Origin: Lewinellaceae bacterium
Lineage (GTDB): Bacteria > Bacteroidota > Bacteroidia > Chitinophagales > Saprospiraceae
Direction of reading: 5' to 3'
Assembly: GCA_020636325.1 (NCBI GenBank)
Contig: JACJYC010000018.1
Coordinates: 1 to 64,000, forward strand
DNA: 64,000 nt
In this document: positions 1-8,740 of the stretch, one piece after another
Numbering within the stretch: the stretch's first letter is position 1
Layout of the letters: each line of letters begins with the position of its first letter
Program-made: the position numbers and the translations under genes
Notes under the pieces: generated by a model
Seen by the model: only the letters and a program-made list of their open reading frames with translations
What the model was told of the DNA's origin: nothing
Databases searched by the model: none

Positions 1-40
1 TCTCATCAATAAAAAGACCAAACGCAACACAAGATTACAA

Positions 41-71
41 GTCAAGCGGCAACGAAAAGTTGCAGCTTGAC
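41..71. terminator. Hairpin downstream of the GH13 gene
   Basis: GTCAAGC (41-47) pairs with GCTTGAC (65-71) and the inner GCAAC (49-53) with GTTGC (59-63). It lies about 30 bases beyond the stop of the minus-strand GH13 gene. No good U-run follows on the minus strand, so termination is only a possibility. The rest of bases 1-100 shows nothing recognisable. Confidence 0.35.
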
Positions 72-100
72 AACCCCAAAAAAAACCAAACACCCCCAGA

Positions 101-1588
101 CTACGCCCCCACACTTTCCATTATACGGTATTCATACGGTCCGACCACGCCAAGTACGCCATCCATGGTCAACTGCCCGCTTTGGGTATCCCGCCAGGTG
201 ATGTGCTCAGCTTTTTCCGGCAACACCACTTTGACGTCCTGCGCCAGGTGTTCGCTGTAGTTGGTCACCACCAGCCGGCGTGCCGGTCCAAGCCGCCACT
301 CCCATACCAGCAGGGAAGCCGCGTTGGTCAGGGCTTCTGCCGACAGCTGGCGCCAGGAACCTATCCGGAAAACTTCATCCTTCGTCAACCGGCACAATTC
401 CTCGTAAAAATGCCAGGAACACGGACAAACCGACCTGACCCAGGGTTCTTTAGGCAAGGGCAGTTTGCGCGCCGTCAGACAGCCGCACCACGCTTCAACG
501 GGTTCGCGCCCCAGTTGTACCGGCAACCGTATCCGGCGGCCTTCCCACTGGCCGTCAAAGAAAAAGCGCATACCTGGTATGGTGGACGTTATTACCGCTG
601 CCGCTTCGGACCTTTGCCGCGAAAAAATGCCGGCTACCCGCTCTTCATCGTGGTTTTCGAGGAACCGTACGGACCGGTCCTGGTAATCGGGTTCCGCCAT
701 CAGGTGCCAGCGGATGGGGTCCACATTCCGGGTTTTCAGGCGGTCGATCAGGGTTTTATCGTAAGTGTAATCAAAACCCAGGTGTTGCAGGCGGCTCTCC
801 AGGTTCCAGTAAACCTCGGCAATAAAGGTGAACGATGGCGCTTTGTCCCGGACTGCCCTGATGGCCTGTTCCCAGAATTCCGAATGGGGCCAGGTGGCGT
901 TTTCCAGTACATGCCCCCAGGTACGACCGAACACCTCATTGAGCGCCAGCATGGCCATATCGCAACGCACACCGTCGCAGACGTCGGTCAGCTGCACCAG
1001 TTGTTCGGTCATGAAACGGACGGCCTGCGGCTGGAAATAGTTGACCTGGGCCGTATCCAGCCAGGCGGCGAAATAGGGATCCTTACCGTGTGCGGTGATC
1101 TGTCCGGCGGGGTTGCGGTAAAAGGTGAAGCTGTCGGCCTGAAGCCATTCTTCGCCGGCATGCAGGAAAAGATCCGGGTGTTCTTTGTGGAGTGCGCTTT
1201 CGGAGTGAAAATGGTTGGGAATAAAATCGAGTATGAGCCTAAGCCCTTTTTTATTCAACAGTTTTCGGAGTTTGACCAGATCGGCGGTCGTCCCCAGTTT
1301 TTCGTGGATGACATACCGGTCGATGGCATAAGGCGAACCGATCACATCTTCCGGCTTCCAATCGGGTAACGCCTCTGCGTAAGCCTGTTGCAGGCCGGGT
1401 TCAAAGGCGTAGCGCGGGATGGCTTCATCGGGCGTCTGCCAGATCCCCATGAGCCATACGAAGTCCATTCCCCGGTCGGCGAGGAAATCCCAGAACGCTT
1501 CCGGAACGTCGTTTAGCCGGGCATTCGGGCCGAATCGCCGGATCCAAACCCGGGTGTTGATCTGATATAGGGAGGGATGGGAAGGCAT
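101..1588 (-). CDS. GH13 alpha-amylase-family glycosidase
   Basis: A 495-residue protein without a signal peptide, so probably cytoplasmic, of the alpha-amylase (GH13) family that hydrolyses or rearranges alpha-glucosidic bonds. Visible motifs are DFIPNH (121-126, region I), GVRCD with the likely nucleophile D210, FIAEVYW with the likely acid/base E258, and ENHDEE with the transition-state stabiliser D314. The (beta/alpha)8 core therefore covers roughly 10-400, followed by a beta-rich C-terminal domain (about 415-490) ending in an all-beta module typical of amylases. All three carboxylates are present, so it should be active. The substrate cannot be read from sequence; maltodextrin or a trehalose-like sugar are possibilities. 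It is transcribed away from the hydrolase at 1779-2591 with a repeat-filled spacer between, so an operon with it is uncertain. Confidence 0.85.
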   Translation of the reverse strand: MPSHPSLYQINTRVWIRRFGPNARLNDVPEAFWDFLADRGMDFVWLMGIWQTPDEAIPRYAFEPGLQQAYAEALPDWKPEDVIGSPYAIDRYVIHEKLGTTADLVKLRKLLNKKGLRLILDFIPNHFHSESALHKEHPDLFLHAGEEWLQADSFTFYRNPAGQITAHGKDPYFAAWLDTAQVNYFQPQAVRFMTEQLVQLTDVCDGVRCDMAMLALNEVFGRTWGHVLENATWPHSEFWEQAIRAVRDKAPSFTFIAEVYWNLESRLQHLGFDYTYDKTLIDRLKTRNVDPIRWHLMAEPDYQDRSVRFLENHDEERVAGIFSRQRSEAAAVITSTIPGMRFFFDGQWEGRRIRLPVQLGREPVEAWCGCLTARKLPLPKEPWVRSVCPCSWHFYEELCRLTKDEVFRIGSWRQLSAEALTNAASLLVWEWRLGPARRLVVTNYSEHLAQDVKVVLPEKAEHITWRDTQSGQLTMDGVLGVVGPYEYRIMESVGA

Positions 1589-1589
1589 T

Positions 1590-1692
1590 TGTTGATTCGT
1601 TGATTTACCTCCTTCGCTGAAGCTTCAGCCTCCGGACGACGAAGTCGCCTATGGCTGACGGGGTCGGCGGTTGGAGGTTGATTCGTTGATTT
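1590..1692. repeat. Word array with embedded GC hairpin motif
   Basis: The phrase GTTGATTCGTTGATTT appears twice, around 1592 and 1677, bracketing a GC-rich stretch (CCTTCGCTGAAGCTTCAGCC and onward). Similar words occur on the complementary strand at 56760-56795. It lies between the stop of the hydrolase and the start of the GH13 gene, both on the minus strand. No coding potential is seen. Confidence 0.7.
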
Positions 1693-1778
1693 GGCCTGCT
1701 ATGCGGCAAGCGTGGTTGATTTGAGTATTCAAATAACGATTCGGCCGGGTTTCGACCTGCCGGCAGGAGCGCTAAGGG

Positions 1779-2591
1779 TCAATCTGTTTTTTGCCGGCAA
1801 TATTCCACAAATTCCATACAAAACTTCCGTGTTGCATTTTGCGCCTCGAGCATACCCATATGGCCTGCTTTCGGGAGGGTATGTACAACGGCTGTTTGCG
1901 GCAGCGTGGTTTGCAAATGATCGATTTCCCGGGGGATCACCTGGTCCTTTTCGCCCAATATGAAGAGGACGGGGCAAGCGATCCCGGACAGGACGTCCGA
2001 TCGGTCGGGCCGGTCGCGCATGGCTGCCAGGGCGTTGAGAATACCCCATTCCCGGTACTGCGCCGCTTTGAAGACCATCTTGTCCACCAGAAAACCGTTT
2101 CCGGCAGCGAATTCCGGCGCAAAAAGGGTCGGGATGAGCTGCTTGACGAACAAGGGGTGACCGTGTTGCCGGATAAAGGAAATGCCTTTATCTCGTCCGG
2201 CTTTCTTTTGGTCGGTATCGGGATAAGGGTGTGAATGGAAAAGCCCAAGCCCTGCCAACCGGTCACCCGCCTGAGCCGCGACCGCTAAGGCGACGTACCC
2301 ACCCAAAGAGTGGCCGATCAATACAAATTTTTTCAACTCCAGCCGTTGGGTCACCGCCAGGACAGCCCTGCCCATCTCCTCAATAGAACAACCTTTTTCC
2401 GTGATTTCAGACCGGCCGAACCCCGGCAGATCGATGCAGATGACCCGGTGGCCGCCGTCCGTCATGCCGGTGACAAAATCATCCCAGATCGTACTGTCCT
2501 CGCAAAATCCATGGAGGAAAATGACGGGAAATCCTTTCCCCTTGACCGAGTAGGCGACGGCGCCGCCTTCGTATTCAAACTGATCTTTCAT
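1779..2591 (-). CDS. Alpha/beta-fold hydrolase
   Basis: A 270-residue cytoplasmic alpha/beta hydrolase. The ATG at 2591 (MKDQFEYEGG) is preferred to an upstream TTG at 2600. Counting from the TTG, the oxyanion segment is FLHGF (28-32), the nucleophile elbow GHSLGG has Ser98, the acid is Asp219 in LGEKDQ, and the base is His247 in KAGHMG. All catalytic residues are in normal order, so it should be an active esterase, lipase or C-C hydrolase; the substrate is unknown. It is divergent from the pseudouridine synthase, and a -7-like box for it lies at 2673-2680. Confidence 0.85.
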   Translation of the reverse strand: MKDQFEYEGGAVAYSVKGKGFPVIFLHGFCEDSTIWDDFVTGMTDGGHRVICIDLPGFGRSEITEKGCSIEEMGRAVLAVTQRLELKKFVLIGHSLGGYVALAVAAQAGDRLAGLGLFHSHPYPDTDQKKAGRDKGISFIRQHGHPLFVKQLIPTLFAPEFAAGNGFLVDKMVFKAAQYREWGILNALAAMRDRPDRSDVLSGIACPVLFILGEKDQVIPREIDHLQTTLPQTAVVHTLPKAGHMGMLEAQNATRKFCMEFVEYCRQKTD

Positions 2592-2672
2592 ATTCAACAA
2601 TTAAGCAATCTTCTCCGGCAAGTGGTCAGGGCTGCAGTCAGGCTGAACTGCTGGTCAACAATAATAGATCTG

Positions 2673-2680
2673 CGAAGATA
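2673..2680 (-). promoter_or_regulatory. Bacteroidota -7 box for the hydrolase
   Basis: On the minus strand this reads TATCTTCG, close to the Bacteroidota consensus TAnnTTTG, about 80 bases upstream of the hydrolase ATG. No clear -33 TTTG is seen at the right distance. Confidence 0.45.
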
Positions 2681-2691
2681 ACCCAAAATCT

Positions 2692-2699
2692 TACCTTTG
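2692..2699 (+). promoter_or_regulatory. Bacteroidota -7 box for the pseudouridine synthase
   Basis: TACCTTTG fits TAnnTTTG exactly and lies 17 bases before the ATG at 2717, so the mRNA leader would be very short. With the box at 2673-2680 it forms a compact back-to-back promoter pair. Confidence 0.6.
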
Positions 2700-2716
2700 C
2701 AGTATTAATTCACCAT

Positions 2717-3532
2717 ATGGCAAAGTCATTCAAACCTAAAAAGGACAGATCCGGCAAACCCAACCCGCGCGGTCCCAAGCCAAAATCCGCGCCCGAACCC
2801 CCTTCAGAGGTGGATATGCGCCTGAATAAATACCTGGCACATTGCGGTGTCGCCTCCCGCAGGCAGGCGGCGGAAATGATCAAGGCGGGCCGCGTTGCGG
2901 TGAACGGCAGTGTTCAGGCCGAACCCGGGTACCAGATCCAGCAAGGGGATGAAGTGACCCTGGACGGCAACAAACTGCAGCCGGCCACCCGTATGGTTTA
3001 CCTGCTGATGAACAAGCCCAAGGACGTCCTGTCGACGGTGAAAGACGAAAAGGGCCGGCGGACGGTTATCGACCTGTTGGCCGGCAAGGTCATTGAACGG
3101 GTTTTCCCGGTCGGCCGCCTCGACCGCGACACGACCGGCCTCATCCTGCTCACCAACGACGGCGACCTGGCCGAAAGAATGACCCATCCCCGGTACAAGA
3201 TGAAAAAAGTATACAACGCCACCCTGAACAGCCCCCTCACCAAAGCCGACCTGCAAAAGGTCCGGGACGGCCTGGAACTGGAAGACGGGCCGGTGAAGGT
3301 CAACTGGATCGAATACCTGTCGGCGGATAAAAAACAGGAGATCAGCCTGGAGATCTCCGTGGGCCGCAACCGCATCGTCCGCCGCATTTTCGAACACCTG
3401 GGCTACGAAGTCACCAAGCTGGACCGGGTCTACCTCGGCGGCCTCACCAAAAAGGACCTGAAACGCGGCTGGTGGCGCCCGCTGACGGATCAGGAAGTGA
3501 TCATGCTAAAGCATTTCAGCCGGCAGGCTTAA
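2717..3532 (+). CDS. rluB: 23S rRNA pseudouridine synthase, RluB/RluE type
   Basis: A 271-residue enzyme that isomerises uridine to pseudouridine in large-subunit rRNA. A lysine/proline-rich basic N-terminus (1-32) is followed by an S4 RNA-binding domain (about 35-85, MRLNKYLAHCGVASRRQA) and the RsuA/RluB catalytic domain, with the signature GRLDRDTTGLILLTNDGDLA around 136-155 holding the catalytic Asp. The final block NRIVRRIFEHLGYEVTKLDR is also typical. Length and domain order are normal. Whether it is RluB, RluE or RluF is inferred from the S4-containing architecture only. The stop codon is immediately followed by a word array. Confidence 0.92.
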   Translation: MAKSFKPKKDRSGKPNPRGPKPKSAPEPPSEVDMRLNKYLAHCGVASRRQAAEMIKAGRVAVNGSVQAEPGYQIQQGDEVTLDGNKLQPATRMVYLLMNKPKDVLSTVKDEKGRRTVIDLLAGKVIERVFPVGRLDRDTTGLILLTNDGDLAERMTHPRYKMKKVYNATLNSPLTKADLQKVRDGLELEDGPVKVNWIEYLSADKKQEISLEISVGRNRIVRRIFEHLGYEVTKLDRVYLGGLTKKDLKRGWWRPLTDQEVIMLKHFSRQA

Positions 3533-3572
3533 AAAAGGATAAAGGTTAAAGTAGAAAGGATAAAGAGGCGGT
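3530..3572 (+). repeat. AAAGGATAAAGG word array at the rluB stop
   Basis: Beginning at the TAA stop the sequence repeats AAAGGATAAAGGTTAAAG-like words. The same words, in the same orientation relative to the upstream gene, follow (and partly encode the end of) the methyltransferase near 26777-26832. Confidence 0.75.
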
Positions 3573-3650
3573 TCGGCTTCGGCATCTTCCGTTTCCTGTT
3601 TATGACGGTTGTTTCAGGATTGGACCAGGGGCAAAATCCGATACGCATCA
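3573..3650. other. Spacer without recognisable features
   Basis: About 80 bases between two arrays. I see no gene, hairpin or promoter here. Confidence 0.5.
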
Positions 3651-3952
3651 ATGGCAGTCTTTCAGTTGGCTCCATAGGAATCCCTTTGGGACAGTTGGCA
3701 GTCCGGTTCCCCAGCCCACCAGCATCCAGCCCACCAGCATCCAGTATCCAGTATCCACCACGCCTCAGTGTGGCAGTATCCAGCATCAAGCGTCCGCAAT
3801 AGCCCTGAGGCGACGGCGTGGCAGTCTTTCAGTTGGCAGTCCGGCTCCCCAGTCCACCAGCATCCAGCATCCACCACGCCTCGGCGTGGCAGTATCAAGC
3901 ATCAAGCATCAAGCATCCACCACGCCTCGGCGTGGCAGCATCAAGCATCAAG
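3651..3952. repeat. CAGCATCCAG word array with block repeat
   Basis: The section opens with a roughly 60-base block containing GGCTCCATAGGAATCCCTTT (3653-3716), then many variants of CAGCATCCAG/CAGTATCCAG/CAGCATCAAG interleaved with the small hairpin CCACGCCTCGGCGTGG. A shortened block copy sits at 3821-3844. The array runs into the stop codon of the aldo/keto reductase (minus-strand reading GCT TGA TGC TTG ATG). The same composite occurs at 42936-43368. Confidence 0.85.
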
Positions 3953-4970
3953 CCTTCCTATCCCCCCCCTGCCGCGCCAGCATCCAACCCGGGTATTCCG
4001 AAGGCAGGCGGCTGACCTCATCCAGTTTTTCCAGTTCGTCGGCCGTGAATTGAATGTCGACGGACTTCAGGTTGTCTTCCAGCTGGTTCATTTTTGTGGC
4101 GCCGATGATGACGGTCGTCACGGCTTTCTGGTGCAGCAACCAGGCCAGGGCCAGCTGAGCGATCGAAGCCCCTTTTTCTTCCGCCATGCCGCGCAGCACA
4201 TCGACGATATCAAAGGCCCTTTCCTTGTTGACAGGCGGAAAATCGAAAGCAACGCGGCGGGCGCCTTCCTCGGAAGCCTCGCCTTCGCGCGTGAATTTCC
4301 CGGTCAGCAAACCGCCGGCGAGCGGGCTCCACACCATCAGGCCGACCTTTTGATCCAGCAACAGCGGCACCAGTTCGCGTTCGAGGTCGCGGCCGGCAAT
4401 GGTGTAGTACGCCTGCAGCGAAACGAATTTGGACCGCCGGTTGTAGGTCGAATATCCGAGCGATTTCATAAGTTGCCAGGCCGCGAGGTTCGAACAACCG
4501 ATGTACCGCACTTTGCCGGATTGGACCAGGCCGTCGAGTACGTCCATCGTCTCTTCCAGCGGGGTGAGCGCGTCAAAACCGTGGATCTGGTAGAGGTCGA
4601 TGTAGTCCATGTTCAACCGTTTCAGGCTGGCATCCACCTGTTGGAGAATGTGCTTGCGGGTCAGACCGATGTCGTTGGGACCTTCGCCCATCCTGCCGCG
4701 CACTTTCGTGGCGATGATGAGGTCATCGCGCTTGAGGCCGAGATTGCGAATAGCCTTCCCGGTCATTTCTTCAGACAGGCCTTCGGAATAGACGTTGGCC
4801 GTATCAATGAAATTAATGCCGCCGTCGACGGCTTTCTTCACCAGTTCATCAACCGGTTTTTGGTCGAGCGTGCCGATGACGGTCCAGAATCCCTTGCCGC
4901 CGAAAGTCATGGCGCCGAGGCAGAGTTCGGAGACTTTGAGGCCGGTTTGGCCAAGTAAGTTGTATTTCAT
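3948..4970 (-). CDS. Aldo/keto reductase
   Basis: A 340-residue NADPH-dependent aldo/keto reductase of the YhdN/YajO-like group. The start at 4970 gives the conserved MKYNLLGQTGLKVSELCLG; an earlier in-frame ATG would add 19 poorly conserved residues. The catalytic tetrad is complete: Asp56 (FIDTANVY), Tyr61, Lys89 (ATKVRG) and His130 (LYQIHGFD). The C-terminal cofactor-binding segment with VIIGATKMNQLEDNLKS is present. Substrate unknown; members reduce diverse aldehydes and sugars. The stop codon lies in the first word of the adjoining array, so the 3' end is exactly at the repeat boundary. Confidence 0.9.
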   Translation of the reverse strand: MKYNLLGQTGLKVSELCLGAMTFGGKGFWTVIGTLDQKPVDELVKKAVDGGINFIDTANVYSEGLSEEMTGKAIRNLGLKRDDLIIATKVRGRMGEGPNDIGLTRKHILQQVDASLKRLNMDYIDLYQIHGFDALTPLEETMDVLDGLVQSGKVRYIGCSNLAAWQLMKSLGYSTYNRRSKFVSLQAYYTIAGRDLERELVPLLLDQKVGLMVWSPLAGGLLTGKFTREGEASEEGARRVAFDFPPVNKERAFDIVDVLRGMAEEKGASIAQLALAWLLHQKAVTTVIIGATKMNQLEDNLKSVDIQFTADELEKLDEVSRLPSEYPGWMLARQGGDRKA

Positions 4971-5084
4971 GAACAGTTGCTTTAGCTTCCAATCTCTCAA
5001 CAGCCGGATCCGGGAATAGTTGCCCAACCGGGTTGATCACAGGAATTATTATCAAGCGCTTTACTTTATTTTAACAACAGCCGC

Positions 5085-5092
5085 TATCTTCA
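5085..5092 (+). promoter_or_regulatory. Possible -7 box for the D-aminoacylase gene
   Basis: TATCTTCA resembles TAnnTTTG with a mismatch at each of the last positions, 25 bases before the ATG at 5117. No -33 element recognised. Confidence 0.3.
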
Positions 5093-5116
5093 GCACGGAA
5101 AAGAAAATAAAATCTG

Positions 5117-6655
5117 ATGCGAACAATTCTTCTTCTCGCCATGCTGGCCATCGCGGGCTGCGGGCCGCAAAATCCGGAATTCACCCGGTTTTTGAAAGAA
5201 AACGGTCATCAATTTGACCTTTTGATCCGCAACGGCGAGGTGCTCAACGGGATCGACACGATATCCGTGAAAACCGATATCCTCATCCGGGGTGATGAGA
5301 TCCTGTACATCGGGCCGGTCGACACATCAAAAATAAAAGTGGATAAGACCATTCATGCCGATGGGAAATACGTCACTCCCGGGTTCATCGACACCCATGC
5401 GCACGGCGATCCGCTGGAAACGCCGGAATTTGCCAATTTCCTGGCCATGGGGGTCACCACCATCTGTCTGGGCCAGGACGGCGACAGCCCCGAAACCGAA
5501 GACCTTGCCGGCTGGATGCAGCGGGTAAACGATACGGTTCCCGGGGTCAATATCGCCATGTTCGCCGGCCATGGAACGCTCCGGCAGCTTTCCGGCGTCG
5601 GTTATGAGCCCGATCCTTCGCCGGAAGGCCTCGAAAAAATGAAACAACTCCTCCAACAAGCCATGGATGCCGGCTGCTTCGGCATGACCACCGGATTGGA
5701 GTACACACCCGGCATTTACGCCAGGCCGCCTGAAATGGCGGAACTGGCCAAAGTGGTCGGTGCGAATAACGGCCTCATCATGAGCCATGTGCGGAATGAA
5801 GACAACGACCAGATCGAAGCCTCTCTCAAGGAATTGCTGGAACAGGGCCGCTACTGCAATGTCCAGGTATCCCACCTCAAGGTGGTTTACGGCAAGGGCA
5901 AAGACCGGGCACAAGAGATCCTTGAGCTGCTTTTCGGCGGCCCGGAACGGCCCTTCCGGGTATCTGCCGACATCTATCCCTACACCGCCAGTTATACCGG
6001 CATCGGCATTGTCTTTCCGCAATGGGCCAAACCGCCGAATGACTATGAAAAGGCGGCCCGAACGCGCAGGACCGAATTGCTGAACTTCCTGCACGACAAG
6101 GTCATGTCGCGCAATGGGCCGGAAGCCACCCTCCTCGGCACCCCACCCTACCGGGGAAAGACCCTGAAACAGGTCAGCGATGAACTGAACAAGCCCTTCG
6201 AACAGGTCCTGCTCGAAGATATCGGCCCCGGGGGCGCTTCAGCCGCCTATTTTGTGATGGACGATACGCTGCAGACCACCCTCCTGGCGGACCCGCGTAT
6301 CATGATTTGTTCGGACGGCAGCCCGACCATGCACCACCCCAGGGGCTACGGCAGTTTTGCCAAAATCATTGAGGAATATGTTCTCCGGCAACACCTGTTC
6401 TCCCTCCGGGAAGCCGTCCGGAAAATGACCGCCCTCCCGGCTGAAACCCTGGGTTTGAAAGACCGGGGAACCCTTCAGCCGGGCCGGAAAGCCGATTTGC
6501 TGATTTTTGATCCGGCCGCCATCCAGGCAAAGGCCGATTTCGCGGAACCCCATGCCCTGAGCCGGGGATTTGACCGGGTGATTGTGAACGGGCAGGTGGC
6601 TTTGGACAACGGCCGGTTGGCTGACCGACGCTCAGGGCGGGTATTGCGCCAATGA
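5117..6655 (+). CDS. D-aminoacylase-like amidohydrolase lipoprotein
   Basis: A 512-residue secreted enzyme of the amidohydrolase superfamily, N-acyl-D-amino-acid deacylase group. The signal peptide ends in the lipobox IAGC (Cys15), so it should be a lipoprotein. The metal-binding HxH is in IDTHAHGDP (His94, His96). Further family blocks are MTTGLEYTPG, SHVRNED with a histidine ligand, VQVSHLKV with another, SDGSPTMHHPRGYGSF near 400, and the C-terminal return strand PGRKADLLIFDP. The usual length is about 480-550. Family members hydrolyse N-acyl-D-amino acids; a related dipeptidase role is possible. The stop codon lies inside a 51-base palindrome. Confidence 0.85.
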   Translation: MRTILLLAMLAIAGCGPQNPEFTRFLKENGHQFDLLIRNGEVLNGIDTISVKTDILIRGDEILYIGPVDTSKIKVDKTIHADGKYVTPGFIDTHAHGDPLETPEFANFLAMGVTTICLGQDGDSPETEDLAGWMQRVNDTVPGVNIAMFAGHGTLRQLSGVGYEPDPSPEGLEKMKQLLQQAMDAGCFGMTTGLEYTPGIYARPPEMAELAKVVGANNGLIMSHVRNEDNDQIEASLKELLEQGRYCNVQVSHLKVVYGKGKDRAQEILELLFGGPERPFRVSADIYPYTASYTGIGIVFPQWAKPPNDYEKAARTRRTELLNFLHDKVMSRNGPEATLLGTPPYRGKTLKQVSDELNKPFEQVLLEDIGPGGASAAYFVMDDTLQTTLLADPRIMICSDGSPTMHHPRGYGSFAKIIEEYVLRQHLFSLREAVRKMTALPAETLGLKDRGTLQPGRKADLLIFDPAAIQAKADFAEPHALSRGFDRVIVNGQVALDNGRLADRRSGRVLRQ

Positions 6656-6700
6656 TTCAGGTGTCGGACACTTCGGAAGTGTCCGACACCTGAATCATTG
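6650..6700. repeat. 51-base perfect palindrome over a stop codon
   Basis: A 25-base arm (6650-6674, containing GGTGTCGGACACTTC) is followed by one G (6675) and its exact reverse complement (6676-6700). The TGA stop of the D-aminoacylase (6653-6655) lies in the left arm. It could act as a terminator, but such a perfect 25-bp stem is also typical of a REP-like mobile palindrome. Confidence 0.85.
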
Positions 6701-6877
6701 CGCCGTCCAAAAAAATTCCGCCTTTTTTCATCCTCATGCAACGAACTGCATTTCCCGCCGATTTAATAGGTAACAGCAGCTAACAGCTGTGCTTCGAAAC
6801 TTTCATATTGGTTGGCGCCGACCGATTTATTTAAAAACTGCCGGCTGTTCCTCGCCGGGCAAAATGAAGTTGCAGAC

Positions 6878-8653
6878 ATGAACAAAATAAAATTCCTTTG
6901 CTTTCTGATGGCGCTGGCCTTTTTGGGTTGTCGTAAGAACATCGACGAAGTGACCGTCACGGAGACGCCTTATGTCCCCCCGGTATTGGAACAATGGGAA
7001 CAAGAAATCGTTAACGTAAAAGGGTCGGTCACCGGGTTTGTGGTCGATGAAACGGGAGAGCCGGTAAAGGCCGCCAACGTCAAGTTGGGCAACCTGACGA
7101 CCACTACCGACGATTACGGCCACTTCTTCTTCAAGAACACCAACCTCAACCGGAAAGGCACCCTTGTGCAGGTGGAAAAACAGGGCTATTTCCCGGGCAG
7201 CCGCCGGTTTTTAGCCCAGCAGGATGCCGAAAACCGGGTAAAGATCCAGTTGATCCCAAAATCCTTCGATTTCAGTTTTGATTCCAATGCCGGCGGCGTG
7301 GTGGAAACGAACGGCGGAGCAAAGGTCTCCTTCTCGCCCAATTCAATCCGGAAAGCCGACGGCACGCCCTATGACGGCACGGTCCGGGTAGCGGCATTCT
7401 GGCTCGACCCTTCCGACCAGCGCACCCTCGACCGTATGCCGGGCAACCTCCAGGGGGTTGACAAACTCGCCGAAGAGGTCGTCCTGCGCACTGCGGGCAT
7501 GATGGCTGTGGAATTGGAAAGCGCCGCCGGCGAACCCCTCAACATCCTTAAAGGCCATACCGCGGAGATCTCCATGCCGGTACCGGCCGAACTGGCGGGC
7601 CACGCACCGGCCGAGGTTCCCAACTGGTCCTATTCAGAAGCGCACGGCATGTGGGCCGAAGAAGGCGTATCGGTGCTGGAAGGCAACAATTATGTCGGCC
7701 AGGTCTCCCATTTCACCTACTGGAACCACGACTTCAAGGACCCCCTTATCGAATTCTCCGCTACCTTTGTCAATAGTGACGGTACGCCGCTTGAAAATTT
7801 CAAAGTCGTCGTTCGCCAACCGGGTACGGGCCTTTCCGGCTACGGTTATACCAGCGACCAGGGTGTTGTGACCGGCCTGATCCCGAAAGACTATGCACTC
7901 GTCATGGAGTTTTACGGAGATTGCAACGGCGTGGCTTATACCCAGGATATCGGGCCGTTTTCCGCGGATACCGATCTGGGGGTCATCACCGTTTCTATCA
8001 TTACGACAACCATAACCGCCACTTTGGTGGATTGTGACGACGCACCTGTCACCAACGGTTTGATCATTATTGAGTACGACGGCGGCAAGGTCTATGAATA
8101 TACCGATGACGGAAACCTGGAGGCTTTGTTTATCTGCTATTCACCCGGCACAACCATGGATATCACCGGAGTTGACCTGACCAATCTCAAAACGGGGGAT
8201 CCCGTACAGGTAACGCCGGTTGCCGGAGTAAACGACCTGGGCCAGATCAGCGCCTGCGATCAGGACCTCGAGGATTATGTCCGGTTCGTCGTAGACGGCG
8301 TTGAAGAGGTCTTTTATCCGGCCTATCTCCTTCAAACTGATTCTCTTGCAGGAAGTGGAGCAGGCACCCTGATTTACTACTATGGCCAGGGAAATAACAG
8401 TTTCAGTTTTTATTTCCTGGGAGAGTCCACAGGCGATTACAGCGGATCAGCCAACGGCCTTGACCGTCTGCTGTATCCCAATAAAGGCTGGGTCTTCGAA
8501 TCCGGCTCCTTCGAAAATTTTGATGTGACCGCTTACGGAGCAGTCGGCGAGCCCGTGATCGGCTCCTTCAGCGGAACGATGTACAACTATGCAGCCAACC
8601 CGCCCGGAAACGTGAGCGTTTCGGGGAATTTCAGGATACGGCGGCAGCAATAA
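6878..8653 (+). CDS. Large lipoprotein with carboxypeptidase-like regulatory domain
   Basis: A 591-residue cell-surface lipoprotein of unknown function. The ATG at 6878 gives the signal peptide MNKIKFLCFLMALAFLGCRKN with lipobox Cys; an in-frame ATG 66 bases upstream would bury it. Residues about 40-120 (VKGSVTGFVVDETGEPVKAA) match a carboxypeptidase-regulatory-like beta-sandwich, as in many Bacteroidota surface proteins. A second similar beta-sandwich may lie around 290-345 (FVNSDGTPLENFKVVVRQPG). The rest is beta-rich without a recognised catalytic motif. It is followed by a long hairpin array and then the sigma-factor gene. Confidence 0.7.
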   Translation: MNKIKFLCFLMALAFLGCRKNIDEVTVTETPYVPPVLEQWEQEIVNVKGSVTGFVVDETGEPVKAANVKLGNLTTTTDDYGHFFFKNTNLNRKGTLVQVEKQGYFPGSRRFLAQQDAENRVKIQLIPKSFDFSFDSNAGGVVETNGGAKVSFSPNSIRKADGTPYDGTVRVAAFWLDPSDQRTLDRMPGNLQGVDKLAEEVVLRTAGMMAVELESAAGEPLNILKGHTAEISMPVPAELAGHAPAEVPNWSYSEAHGMWAEEGVSVLEGNNYVGQVSHFTYWNHDFKDPLIEFSATFVNSDGTPLENFKVVVRQPGTGLSGYGYTSDQGVVTGLIPKDYALVMEFYGDCNGVAYTQDIGPFSADTDLGVITVSIITTTITATLVDCDDAPVTNGLIIIEYDGGKVYEYTDDGNLEALFICYSPGTTMDITGVDLTNLKTGDPVQVTPVAGVNDLGQISACDQDLEDYVRFVVDGVEEVFYPAYLLQTDSLAGSGAGTLIYYYGQGNNSFSFYFLGESTGDYSGSANGLDRLLYPNKGWVFESGSFENFDVTAYGAVGEPVIGSFSGTMYNYAANPPGNVSVSGNFRIRRQQ

Positions 8654-8658
8654 TATTT

Positions 8659-8726
8659 TAGTCGTAAGTCGTAAGTCATAAGTCGTAAGTAGTCTTACTC
8701 AACTTATGACTTACGACTTACGACTA
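8659..8726. repeat. Inverted GTCGTAAGTC word array (hairpin)
   Basis: The 25-base arm 8659-8683 is the exact reverse complement of 8702-8726, with an 18-base loop. Each arm is itself made of repeated CGTAAGT words. It starts six bases after the lipoprotein stop and ends 15 bases before the sigma-factor start, and may terminate transcription. Confidence 0.8.
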
Positions 8727-8740
8727 TCAACTAAGTTTAC

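Noticed and set aside
182..1369. A 395-residue plus-strand frame over the GH13 gene
   Set aside because: Shadow of the GH13 gene, whose three catalytic residues are on the opposite strand.
3768..4958. A 396-residue plus-strand frame over the aldo/keto reductase
   Set aside because: Begins inside the CAGCATCCAG array and then reads through the antisense of a gene with a complete catalytic tetrad.
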